Source: Myxococcales bacterium (GTDB lineage: Bacteria; Myxococcota_A; Polyangia; Haliangiales; Haliangiaceae). Taken from it: 64,000 bases of DNA. A program made the translations under genes and the position numbers. Within the stretch, counting starts at the first letter, position 1; each line of letters opens with the position of its first letter. Below the pieces are notes generated by a model, which ran no database searches, was not told where the DNA came from, and saw nothing but the letters and a program-made list of their open reading frames with translations. Below, piece after piece: positions 31,975 to 39,804 of the stretch. The stretch spans positions 58,726 to 122,725 of the forward strand of contig CANKMW010000014.1 in assembly GCA_947483555.1 (NCBI GenBank). Reading direction: 5' to 3'.

Positions 31975-33684
31975 ATGCCGACCTGCCCGAGTTGCGCCGC
32001 CGAGGTGCTCGACATCGACGTCAAGTGCAAGGCGTGTGGCGCCAACCTGGTCTCGACCGGTGCCCACCGCATGGTCGGCACCACCGTGCTCGCCCAGTAC
32101 GAGATCATCGACGTGCTGGGACAGGGTGGCATGAGCGTGGTGTTTCGGGCCCGCCACACGCTGACCGAGCAGGAGGTGGCGCTCAAGGTGCTGCCGCCCG
32201 ACCTCGCCGCCTACAGCCAGGTCAAGTCGCGGTTCCTCGAGGAGGCCAAGGCGCTGGCCCAGCTCGACCACCCCAACATCGTCCACCTCTACAACTTCGG
32301 GCAGGAGAACGGCAGCTTCGTCCTGGCCATGCAGTACGTGCACGGCCAGACCTGGGAGCGCTTGATCATCGAGCATGGTCGCCAGGAGTGGCCGGCGGCG
32401 GTGCGGGTCGCCATCGACGTGCTGCGCGCGCTCGAATACGCCCATGGTCGCGGCATCGTGCACCGCGACATGAAGCCGTCGAACGTGCTGGTCCGCGACG
32501 ACGACGGCACCGCGACGGTGATGGACTTCGGCATCGCCAAGATGACGACCTCGACACGGCTCACCGCCACCGGCCAGACCATGGGCACGGTGCGCTACAT
32601 GTCTCCCGAGCAGGTGCGCGGCCAGGAGGTCGACCTGCGCAGCGACATCTACTCGCTCGGCGCCACCCTGTACGAGGCGGTGACCGGGGAGACGCCGTTC
32701 GACGGCAACACCCACTTCGAGATCATGACCAAGCACCTGTCGGAGCCGGCGGCGCCGCCGACCTCGCACGGCGTCGAACTGCCGGCGGCGCTCGAGGCCG
32801 CCATCATGCGTTCGCTGGCCAAGAAGGCCGACGACCGCTTCGCCGACGCGCGCGAGTTTCGCAAGGAGCTCGACGCCGTGCTGCGCGAGGCCGACGTCGG
32901 TCACGCCGAGACGTTGCGCATGTCGCGCGACTCGATGGCCGAGGCCCGCACGCGGGTGAAGCCGGGACCGGCGGCCGCCCGACCGTCGTCGCCGACCCCG
33001 GCACCGGCGGCGGTCACCCGCAACCTGCGCGATCACCTCACCGGCCTCGCTGATTCCCTCGAGCCGGCGGCGCCGGATCCCGGCGCTGGCGCCGACCTGC
33101 CGCGGCGGCGCACCGGCCTGTGGCTCGGCCTGGGCGTCGTCGTGCTGGTGGCGGCGGCCGGCGTGGCGCTGATCGCGATGCGTGGTCGCGGCGATGGCGA
33201 GACGGCCCCCGATGCGCAACCGGCTGCGGAGGCCAGGGAATTCCAACCCGCCGGCGTGATCTGGGCGGCGTCGAGCGATTTCGCCGCCGACGGCGTCATG
33301 GTGCGGGTGGCGGCACCGATCGACTGGGCGCCGACCGAGGTCGCGGCTGCCTATCGCAAGGTGCGGCGCGCGCTACCGGCGGTGCTGGCTCGCAAGGCGC
33401 CGGCGGCCGCCACCTACCCGCAGCGGTTCACGATCCAGGTCGTGCCCAGGGCCGTCCTGTGCGATCCGCGGATCTTCGACGGCGGCCAGACCGTCGACTG
33501 CAAGACGCTGTTCCAGTACTTCCGCATCACCGACCGCACGTTGCTGATCGCCGATGACCGCGCCCAGCTCGAGCCCAACCTGGCCGAAGGGGTCGCGCTG
33601 ATCGTCTGCATCTATAACGACCTCGTGAACTGCTTCCAATCCGAGCTGGTCGACGCGGTCAAGCTGGCCGGACCGGACAATTGA
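31975..33684 (+). CDS. Ser/Thr protein kinase with N-terminal zinc ribbon and extracytoplasmic tail
   Basis: A 569-aa PknB-class kinase. Residues 4-25 are a zinc ribbon (CPSC and CKAC). The kinase domain (about 40-300) has GQGGMSVVFRA, VALKVLP, HRDMKPSN (about 162), DFGIAK and MSPEQ, all catalytic residues present. A Pro/Ala-rich linker and one transmembrane helix (about 380-402) follow, then about 150 outside residues with at least three Cys (CDPR, DCKTLF, IVCIYNDLVNC). The outer part could sense an envelope signal. The FHA protein at 20048 is a possible reader of such kinases. ATG start. Confidence 0.92.
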   Translation: MPTCPSCAAEVLDIDVKCKACGANLVSTGAHRMVGTTVLAQYEIIDVLGQGGMSVVFRARHTLTEQEVALKVLPPDLAAYSQVKSRFLEEAKALAQLDHPNIVHLYNFGQENGSFVLAMQYVHGQTWERLIIEHGRQEWPAAVRVAIDVLRALEYAHGRGIVHRDMKPSNVLVRDDDGTATVMDFGIAKMTTSTRLTATGQTMGTVRYMSPEQVRGQEVDLRSDIYSLGATLYEAVTGETPFDGNTHFEIMTKHLSEPAAPPTSHGVELPAALEAAIMRSLAKKADDRFADAREFRKELDAVLREADVGHAETLRMSRDSMAEARTRVKPGPAAARPSSPTPAPAAVTRNLRDHLTGLADSLEPAAPDPGAGADLPRRRTGLWLGLGVVVLVAAAGVALIAMRGRGDGETAPDAQPAAEAREFQPAGVIWAASSDFAADGVMVRVAAPIDWAPTEVAAAYRKVRRALPAVLARKAPAAATYPQRFTIQVVPRAVLCDPRIFDGGQTVDCKTLFQYFRITDRTLLIADDRAQLEPNLAEGVALIVCIYNDLVNCFQSELVDAVKLAGPDN

Positions 33685-33737
33685 GCGCCCGAGCCAGCGT
33701 CCAGGGGGCCGGGGGCCGTGAACGTCCGCCCCCTCGA

Positions 33738-33767
33738 TTGACACCATGATCAGGCGGTATCGATAAT
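33738..33767 (+). promoter_or_regulatory. Near-consensus sigma-70 promoter (TTGACA-18-GATAAT)
   Basis: TTGACA at 33738-33743 is a perfect -35; GATAAT at 33762-33767 matches the -10 at five of six bases; spacer 18 bp. It lies about 20 nt before the ATG at 33788. The strongest promoter in the window. Confidence 0.75.
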
Positions 33768-33787
33768 CCCCGCAGGCTGGAGGCCAC

Positions 33788-35305
33788 ATGTCTCGCACGA
33801 TCATCGGGGCGATCGTCGCCATCGCGATCGCGGTGCTCACCGCCGTCACGTACGTCGTCATCACGGGCGGTCTCGCGGATCGCGTGCGCAAGGACGCGCG
33901 GGTGCAGATGGACGCGTCCCGCCTGCCCACGCAGGCGCTCAACAACGCGCGGCTCGACCTGCTCAACACCTTCGGGCGGGTCGAAGCGCTGGCCACCGAC
34001 GAAGGCGTGATCGCGGCACTCAAGGCCGACCAGCCCGCCGATCGCAACCGCGAGGCCGATCTGGCCTTCCAGCGTTTCCACAACAACACCAAGGATCGCA
34101 CCCCGCCGGACGTGCTCGCGCTGGTCGATCCGGCCGGCAACATCGTCGCGATGGACGGGGTCAACAACCCGGTGGCCAGCGAGCTCAGGAACAAGGATGG
34201 CAAGCTGGGCTGGCGCGGCCTCGAGCTGGCCCTCGATCAGACCCGGCCACAGCGCCGGGTCCTGTCGGAGATCTGGAACTACCCGGGGCGCGGTCTGATG
34301 CGGGTCGGGATCGCCTCGGTGGTCGACACCCAGACCGCCGATGGCGTCGCCAAGGTCACCGGCGCCATCGTGCTGGCGTACTCGCAGTCCTCGAAGCTGG
34401 CGCGAGAGGAGCAAGGTGTGCTCGGCGTCGAGGTCGCGTACTTCGAGGGCGACAAGGTCTACGCCACCAGCTTTCGCAAGGGCGACGGCAGCGAAGACGC
34501 CCGCATGCAGCAGGTGCTCGCGCCGCTCCTGGCCCAGGGTGACCTGATCAAGCAGGCGTTCGCCTCCGACGGCGGGATCGCGTCGCCGATCGAGGCTTCG
34601 GTGGGTGGCAAGCGCTACCTGGTCGGGGCCGTCCGCATGCCCCGCTACCCGGCGACCAAGAACCTGCCGGCCGACTACCCGGCGGTCACCGCGGGGGCGC
34701 TGGTGCTGGCGCCGGCGAGCCGCGACGTGCCCGAGCACTCCACCGCGGGTCGCCTCATCCTGGTGCTCGGCGGCGTGGCGCTGCTGCTGGCGATGGGCGC
34801 GATGTGGTTGTCGAGCCGCCGCATCCTCGATCAGGTCGACGAGATCGAGGTCGGCGTCACCGAGATCATCAACGGTAACCTCGAGCGAACCTTCCGCCCG
34901 GTCGGCGACGATCTCGACGGCCTGGCCAACGGCCTCAACGTCATGCTCGCCCGGCTGCTCGGCCGCCCCGAGCCTGGCGAGGAAGAGCTCGATGACGACG
35001 GCAACCCGATCGTGCCCGGCCGCGTCGAGTTCGACGACGACGCCCAGGCGGCGCCGGCCGCCGACCCGGACCTGGCGGCGCTCGCCCGCGAGCCCGAGCC
35101 CGACTACTACAAGCGGGTCTACACCGAGTACCTCGATGCTCGGCGGGCCAGCGGCACCCCCGACGAGGTCAGCTTCGAAGGGTTCATCGCCAAGCTGCGC
35201 GTCAACGAGGGCAAGCTCAAGGCGATGCACCAGTGCAAGGCGGTGCGCTTCCGCGTCGTCACCAAGGACGGCAAGGTCACCTTGAAGCCGGTGCCGATCT
35301 TTTAA
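33788..35305 (+). CDS. Membrane sensor: extracytoplasmic domain, HAMP, MXAN_5187-type C-terminal domain
   Basis: A 505-aa protein with a transmembrane helix at 4-26, an extracytoplasmic region (about 30-320) resembling double-Cache or CHASE-like sensors, a second helix (about 323-343), a HAMP linker (SSRRILDQVDEIEVGVTEII, about 345-395), an acidic linker and a conserved C-terminal block (DYYKRVYTEYLDARRASG; CKAVRFRVV) of the type annotated as the MXAN_5187 C-terminal domain. There is no kinase, methyl-accepting or cyclase domain, so it must signal through protein contacts. GGAGG 4 nt before the ATG. Its stop codon A begins a terminator hairpin. Confidence 0.82.
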   Translation: MSRTIIGAIVAIAIAVLTAVTYVVITGGLADRVRKDARVQMDASRLPTQALNNARLDLLNTFGRVEALATDEGVIAALKADQPADRNREADLAFQRFHNNTKDRTPPDVLALVDPAGNIVAMDGVNNPVASELRNKDGKLGWRGLELALDQTRPQRRVLSEIWNYPGRGLMRVGIASVVDTQTADGVAKVTGAIVLAYSQSSKLAREEQGVLGVEVAYFEGDKVYATSFRKGDGSEDARMQQVLAPLLAQGDLIKQAFASDGGIASPIEASVGGKRYLVGAVRMPRYPATKNLPADYPAVTAGALVLAPASRDVPEHSTAGRLILVLGGVALLLAMGAMWLSSRRILDQVDEIEVGVTEIINGNLERTFRPVGDDLDGLANGLNVMLARLLGRPEPGEEELDDDGNPIVPGRVEFDDDAQAAPAADPDLAALAREPEPDYYKRVYTEYLDARRASGTPDEVSFEGFIAKLRVNEGKLKAMHQCKAVRFRVVTKDGKVTLKPVPIF

Positions 35306-35328
35306 GAGGGGACGTTCCCGTCCCCTCT
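35305..35328 (+). terminator. Perfect hairpin (10-bp stem, TTCC loop) at the sensor stop codon
   Basis: AGAGGGGACG, TTCC, CGTCCCCTCT. The first base is the last base of the TAA stop. Terminator-like but without a T tail. Confidence 0.6.
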
Positions 35329-35344
35329 GCCGGGGTACAGGCCC

Positions 35345-35414
35345 CCGGCATTCACCCCACCGCGCGCTTCCCGCGCGAGGCCGGCATTCACCCCACCGCG
35401 CGCTTCCCGCGCGA
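35345..35414. repeat. Two 34-bp direct repeats, each with an internal CGCGCG palindrome
   Basis: Identical 34-bp units at 35345-35378 and 35381-35414, separated by 2 bp. Each holds CGCGCG-CTTCC-CGCGCG, a small hairpin. They lie between the sensor and the NamZ gene. Confidence 0.8.
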
Positions 35415-35433
35415 CCATGAGAAAGTGCCGAGC

Positions 35434-36600
35434 GTGCGTGTTGCTTCCGGCCTCGAACGCTTGCTCGCCGACCACCGCGTGCTGCGCGGACGTCGGGTCG
35501 GGCTGATCGCCAACCCGACCGCGGTCGACGCCGAGTTGCGCCATGCCGCGGATCTGCTGGCGACCCTGCCGGGCGTGCGGCTCACCGTGCTGTTCGGGCC
35601 CGAGCACGGCGTGCGCGGCGAGGCCCAGGACATGATCAGCGTCGGCACCACGGTCGACGCTCGCACCGGCCTGCCGACCCACAGCCTGTACGGTCACGAC
35701 GCCGCGTCGCTGGCGCCGACCGCCGCCATGCTCGACGACGTCGATGTCCTGGTGTTCGACGTGCAGGACGTCGGCAGCCGCTACTACACGTTCGTGTGGA
35801 CGATGGTGCTGGCGATGCGGGCCGCGGCGCGGGCCGGCAAGGCGTTCGTCGTGCTCGACCGTCCCAACCCGATCGGCGGCGCGCTGGTCGAGGGTGGCGC
35901 CATCGCACCCGGATACGATTCGTTCGTCGGCCTGGTGTCGTGCCCCAACCGTCACGGCCTGACCGCGGGCGAGATCGCGCGCTGGCGGGCCGCCGAGGAA
36001 GGGCTGGATCTCGACCTCGAGGTGGTGGCGATGGCGGGCTGGCGGCGCGAGATGGCGTTCGCCGACACCGGCCTGCCGTGGGTGATGCCGTCGCCCAACA
36101 TGCCGACCCCCGACACCGCCCTGGTCTATCCCGGCATGTGCCTCGTCGAGGGCACCGAGCTCTCCGAGGGCCGCGGCACCACCCGGCCGTTCGAGCTGGC
36201 GGGCGCGCCGGGCCTCGATGGCCTCGCGCTCGCCGCCGCGCTCGCCGACCTGCCCGGGGTGCGCTTTCGGCCGCTGGTGTTCTTGCCGACGTTCCAGAAG
36301 CACGCCGCGCAGCCGTGCGGCGGCGTGCAGATCCACGTCACCGACGCTCATGCGTTTCGCCCCTACCTGACCGGCGTGGCGTGGCTGGTGGCGGCTCGCC
36401 GCTTGCTCGGCGACCGCTTCGCGTGGCGGACCCGGGCCTACGAATTCGTCGACACCATCCCGGCGATCGATCTCCTGACCGGGTCGCCACAGGTGCGCGA
36501 GCTGATCGACCATGGCGCTGCCGTGGCCGACATCGCCGCGACCTGGGCTGCCGACCAGGCCGCGTTCGTCGACGCCCGCCACGCCTGGCTCCAGTACTAG
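35434..36600 (+). CDS. namZ: Exo-beta-N-acetylmuramidase NamZ family (DUF1343)
   Basis: DUF1343 proteins related to B. subtilis NamZ release terminal MurNAc from peptidoglycan fragments during cell-wall recycling. The 388-aa protein shows the family blocks GLIANPTAV, LFGPEHGVRGEAQD, LVFDVQDVGSRYYTFVWTM, LDRPNP, MPSPNMPTPDTALVYPGMC and EGTELSEGRGTTRPFE. No signal peptide is visible, so a cytoplasmic recycling role is possible. The start is uncertain: GTG at 35434 has GAAAG 8 nt upstream and gives VRVASGLERLL, like relatives; GTG at 35425 is the alternative. The frame open further upstream only translates the direct repeats. Confidence 0.88.
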   Translation: MRVASGLERLLADHRVLRGRRVGLIANPTAVDAELRHAADLLATLPGVRLTVLFGPEHGVRGEAQDMISVGTTVDARTGLPTHSLYGHDAASLAPTAAMLDDVDVLVFDVQDVGSRYYTFVWTMVLAMRAAARAGKAFVVLDRPNPIGGALVEGGAIAPGYDSFVGLVSCPNRHGLTAGEIARWRAAEEGLDLDLEVVAMAGWRREMAFADTGLPWVMPSPNMPTPDTALVYPGMCLVEGTELSEGRGTTRPFELAGAPGLDGLALAAALADLPGVRFRPLVFLPTFQKHAAQPCGGVQIHVTDAHAFRPYLTGVAWLVAARRLLGDRFAWRTRAYEFVDTIPAIDLLTGSPQVRELIDHGAAVADIAATWAADQAAFVDARHAWLQY

Positions 36601-36740
36601 GGGCCCGCGCGCGGACAAGTCGATCGGTGATCGCGGCTGAGCCGCCCGGATGGCGAGGCGCGAGGAGTGAGTTTACCCTCGGTAAGTGACCGACGAGCAA
36701 CGAAGCCAGTCGGGATGGATCGGCCGCGAGAACGACCGAA

Positions 36741-36769
36741 TTGTTCGCGCGCGGGCCCCAAGATACCAT
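36741..36769 (+). promoter_or_regulatory. Leaderless sigma-70-like promoter (TTGTTC-17-TACCAT)
   Basis: TTGTTC at 36741-36746 and TACCAT at 36764-36769, spacer 17 bp; the nadD ATG follows after 8 nt. Confidence 0.55.
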
Positions 36770-36777
36770 CGCGGGCG

Positions 36778-37350
36778 ATGGCCACGACCGTCGCGCTGTT
36801 TGGCGGCAGCTTCAACCCGCCTCACGTGGCCCACGCCCTGGTGGCGCTGTACGTGCTCGAGACCACGCCGATCGACGCGGTGTGGCTGGTGCCGACCTGG
36901 CGCCATGCGTTTGGCAAGGATCTGGCGCCCTACGACGATCGGGTCGCGATGTGCGAGCTGGCCGCCGGGGTGCTCGGCGAGCGGGTCGCGGTGTCGCGCG
37001 TCGAGGAGGACGTGGCGCGGGTGCGCGGCGGCGACAGCCGCACGCTGTTCACGCTCGAGCACCTCGCCGTGACTCATCCGGCGCACCACTTCCGGCTCCT
37101 CGTCGGCGCCGACATTCTTGGCGAGGCCGCCAAGTGGCACCGCTGGGACGAGGTGTGCCGGCGCGCGCCGCCGATCGTCGTCGGGCGGGGCGGGGTCGCG
37201 GCGCCGGTCGGCGCCGTGGTCACCGAGCTGGCGATGCCGGCGGTGTCGTCGACCGAGGTGCGGCGCCGGCTCGCGGCTGGCGAGGACGCGGCGGGGCTGG
37301 TGAGCCGACCGGTTCTCGGTTATATCGACCGTCGAGGTCTGTACCGGTGA
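36778..37350 (+). CDS. nadD: Nicotinate-nucleotide adenylyltransferase
   Basis: Joins nicotinate mononucleotide and ATP to deamido-NAD in NAD synthesis. The 190-aa protein has FGGSFNPPHVAH (nucleotide-binding H/T-x-GH-type site), VPTWRHAFGK, GADILGEAAKWHRWDE and the SSTEVRRRL block. The ATG at 36778 puts the nucleotide motif at the N-terminus; the in-frame ATG at 36667 adds a tail that is not like the family. Its last codon and stop overlap the GTG of the next gene (GTGA). Confidence 0.92.
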   Translation: MATTVALFGGSFNPPHVAHALVALYVLETTPIDAVWLVPTWRHAFGKDLAPYDDRVAMCELAAGVLGERVAVSRVEEDVARVRGGDSRTLFTLEHLAVTHPAHHFRLLVGADILGEAAKWHRWDEVCRRAPPIVVGRGGVAAPVGAVVTELAMPAVSSTEVRRRLAAGEDAAGLVSRPVLGYIDRRGLYR

Positions 37351-38279
37351 CGTCTCGATCTCCCAACACGTTCGTGGTCGGCGCCGGGCCGGTCGCCACC
37401 GCGCTCGCGGGCGGCCTTCGCCTCGCCGGTGTGCCGGTGCTGGGCCTGTGGAGTCGCCGTCCGGCCGCGGCCCGCGCCGCCGCCGGCAGCGCCGGCGTGG
37501 CCGCGTTCTCGCCGGCGCCGCCCGACATCCTGCTCGAGGCCGAGGTGCTGGTGCTGGCGGTTCGCGACGACGCGGTCGCCGAGGTCGCGACGCGGCTGGT
37601 CGCCACCGGCCTGGTTGGCGAGCGCCACGTGCTGCTGCACTGCTCGGGGGCCCACGCTGCCGGCGAGGTCTTCGCCGGCGTGGCGGGCAAGATCGGCGGC
37701 ACCGGCACGCTGCACCCGCTGCGCGCCATCGCCGATCCCAGGGCGGCGATGCGGTCGTGGAAGGGAACCGTGTTCGGCGTCGAAGGCGACCTCCGCGGTC
37801 GCGCCGCGGCGACGCAACTCGCGCAGGTGCTGGGCGGCACCGCCCTGGCGCTCGAGGGCACCGCGATGGTGCGCTACCACGCCGCCGCCGCGATGGCGTC
37901 GAACTACGTCGTCGCCTTGCTCGACGCCGCGGTGGGGCTGTTGCGGGCCGCCGGCGTCGACGAGGCCGCGGCGCTGTCGGCGCTGGTGCTGCTGGCCCAG
38001 AGCGCCATCACCAACGTCGGCGAAAAGGGCCTCGCCAACGGACTCACCGGTCCGATCCGGCGCGGCGATGCCGGTACGGTCGGGCGCCATCTCGCGGCGC
38101 TGGCCACCGATCCGGCGCTCCACGAGCTGTACCGGGTGCTGGGCCGCCGCGCGCTCGGCCTCGCCGAGGTCGCCGGTGCCGCCGCCCCCGAAGATCTGGC
38201 CGCGATCAGGGCCCTGCTCGCCGATTCGCGCGATCCGACGCGCGGCGGGGTGAGTGCCGATTCTGCTGGCCCTGCCTGA
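37347..38279 (+). CDS. DUF2520 Rossmann-type protein
   Basis: A 310-aa protein with an N-terminal Rossmann fold (FVVGAGPVATALAGGLRLAG, then VLAVRDDAV and CSGAHA) and a helical C-terminal domain (YHAAAAMASNYVVALLDAA) characteristic of the DUF2520 family, related to ketopantoate reductase and F420-dependent oxidoreductases. In other bacteria it often sits beside pantothenate or folate genes; here it is coupled to nadD. Cofactor NAD(P) is likely, substrate unknown. GTG start overlapping the nadD stop. Confidence 0.82.
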   Translation: MTSRSPNTFVVGAGPVATALAGGLRLAGVPVLGLWSRRPAAARAAAGSAGVAAFSPAPPDILLEAEVLVLAVRDDAVAEVATRLVATGLVGERHVLLHCSGAHAAGEVFAGVAGKIGGTGTLHPLRAIADPRAAMRSWKGTVFGVEGDLRGRAAATQLAQVLGGTALALEGTAMVRYHAAAAMASNYVVALLDAAVGLLRAAGVDEAAALSALVLLAQSAITNVGEKGLANGLTGPIRRGDAGTVGRHLAALATDPALHELYRVLGRRALGLAEVAGAAAPEDLAAIRALLADSRDPTRGGVSADSAGPA

Positions 38280-38320
38280 ATACGGACAGCTATCTTCACG
38301 TCGCTCGCCCGGGAGGAACC

Positions 38321-38872
38321 ATGTCGTTGCGTTCGATGACGCTGTTCGTGATCCCCGCCGTTCTCGGCCTCACCCTCTTTGCCCGCGGCGCCGAGGCGCA
38401 GAAGGGCCCGGAGAAGGTCTTCGCCGGCAAGATCATGCTGAGCGACAAGAAGTACCCGAGCTACGCCAAGAGCGTTCCGGCCTACATCGCGGCGATCCGG
38501 AAGCAGTCGAAGACCAAGTTCTGGGAGGACAAGGCCAAGCAGACCTGGAAGGTGCATTTCGCGGCCTTCTTCCGGAAGCCGCTCGGCGACATCGAGGTGG
38601 TGGTCAAGCTGTACGACGTCGGTGGTGGTAGCCGGACGCTGATCGCCAGCTTCGAGCAGTTCCTCGACCAGCGCGGCCAGCGCGCGCTGCTGTCGCAGTT
38701 CAGCCTCGAGCGCAAGCACGTGGGGGTCAACAAGCACGTGCTCATGGTGATCGAGGTCCAGGGCCAGACCGTCGCGACCGGCAAGTTCGATATCCTCGGC
38801 CAGGAGGAGCGGTACACGGGCAAGGTCAACTTCTCGGACGACGACACCAAGAAGAACGACGACGACGAGTGA
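38321..38872 (+). CDS. Secreted protein of unknown function
   Basis: A 183-aa protein with a signal peptide (1-26, RGAEAQ). The mature part is basic with a beta-rich core (KVHFAAFFRKPLGDIEVVVK, KHVLMVIEVQGQ) and an acidic tail (DDDTKKNDDDE). GGGAGG 4 nt before the ATG gives a firm start. No family recognised; proteins of this shape (an FGKI...L repeat-free beta domain) occur next to envelope genes in myxobacteria. Confidence 0.7.
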   Translation: MSLRSMTLFVIPAVLGLTLFARGAEAQKGPEKVFAGKIMLSDKKYPSYAKSVPAYIAAIRKQSKTKFWEDKAKQTWKVHFAAFFRKPLGDIEVVVKLYDVGGGSRTLIASFEQFLDQRGQRALLSQFSLERKHVGVNKHVLMVIEVQGQTVATGKFDILGQEERYTGKVNFSDDDTKKNDDDE

Positions 38873-38991
38873 TCCGGCGATCTCCAGGATCCTGGCAGTG
38901 CGGATCCAAGTGATCTCCTTGGCTTGGGGCGTTGATCCGGGGTAGGGACCTCTGCTACGCCGTCGCCATAGCGATGGAGCAGGGGGTTCCC

Positions 38992-39804
38992 ATGCGATCA
39001 AGACGGTCTGCGCAGCTCGCGCTCGCGCTCGTGCTCGGGATTTCGACCGCCGCCGTGGCGCAGCCACGGCCAGCGCGTCCAAAGAAGGTCAAGGTCGACG
39101 TCGCCATGCAGCGGTCGGCGCTGCTCGGCGCCGATGTCGGGAAAGGGACGGCGGCGGCGGTCGAGCTCGGAAAGTCCGACGACGCCGCGGCCCACGCCGC
39201 GCTCCTCGACGGGCTGAGCACCGGGTTGCACCCTGACACCGCGATCGCCGCGCTGGCCTCGCTCGGCGTCGCGCCGCGGCCTGGCGATCTGACCACGCTG
39301 GTCCGCTACGTGCGGTCGCGGACCACGGCGGTACGAGCTGCCGCCGTGCGCGCGCTCGGCAGTCAGACCGAGGCCGGGCCGCTCATGCTGGTGGCGCTGC
39401 GCGATCTGGAGGAGTCGGTGCGCGCCGCTGCCGCCGAGGCGGTGGTGGCCCGCAAGCCCAAGGGCGCGGTCGAGCCCCTGCTCGCGCTCCTCGACAAGGG
39501 CGAGGCGCCGGCCGCCAAGGCGCTGGCCGCGCTCGCCGACGCCGAGCTCGCCCGCGTGGTCGCCGAGCACCTCGGGGTCGCGCCGGACGGCGTGCTCGCG
39601 CAATGCCTGGGCGGAATCCTGGTCCGCCCCGACTTCGGTCCCGAGGCGGCCCGCGTGCAGGTCGTGCGCGCCCTGGCCAAGCTGGCTGGACCCGAGGCCA
39701 TCACCGCGCTTGGTGACTACGTCGACGCCACGCCCGCGACGCCGGTGAAGCAGTCGCGGCGCGAAGCCGAGGCGGCGCTCAAAGAGAAACTGGGGGGTGA
39801 GTGA
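38992..39804 (+). CDS. Exported HEAT-repeat protein
   Basis: A 270-aa protein with a signal peptide (1-23, AAVAQP) followed by six or so HEAT-like helical repeats (DAAAHAALLDGLSTG, TAVRAAAVRALGSQTEAG, SVRAAAAEAVVARKPKG, AAKALAALADAELARVV, AITALGDYVDA). A binding scaffold, probably periplasmic. The ATG at 38992 is used; an earlier in-frame start (38932) would bury the signal. Its stop touches the start of the next gene (TGATG), so both are made together. Confidence 0.78.
   Translation: MRSRRSAQLALALVLGISTAAVAQPRPARPKKVKVDVAMQRSALLGADVGKGTAAAVELGKSDDAAAHAALLDGLSTGLHPDTAIAALASLGVAPRPGDLTTLVRYVRSRTTAVRAAAVRALGSQTEAGPLMLVALRDLEESVRAAAAEAVVARKPKGAVEPLLALLDKGEAPAAKALAALADAELARVVAEHLGVAPDGVLAQCLGGILVRPDFGPEAARVQVVRALAKLAGPEAITALGDYVDATPATPVKQSRREAEAALKEKLGGE

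Noticed and set aside
35345..35414. CRISPR-like pair of 34-bp repeats
   Set aside because: Only 2 bp lie between the copies and there are just two; no cas genes.
35417..35419. ATG at 35417 as the namZ start
   Set aside because: It is out of frame with the DUF1343 protein.
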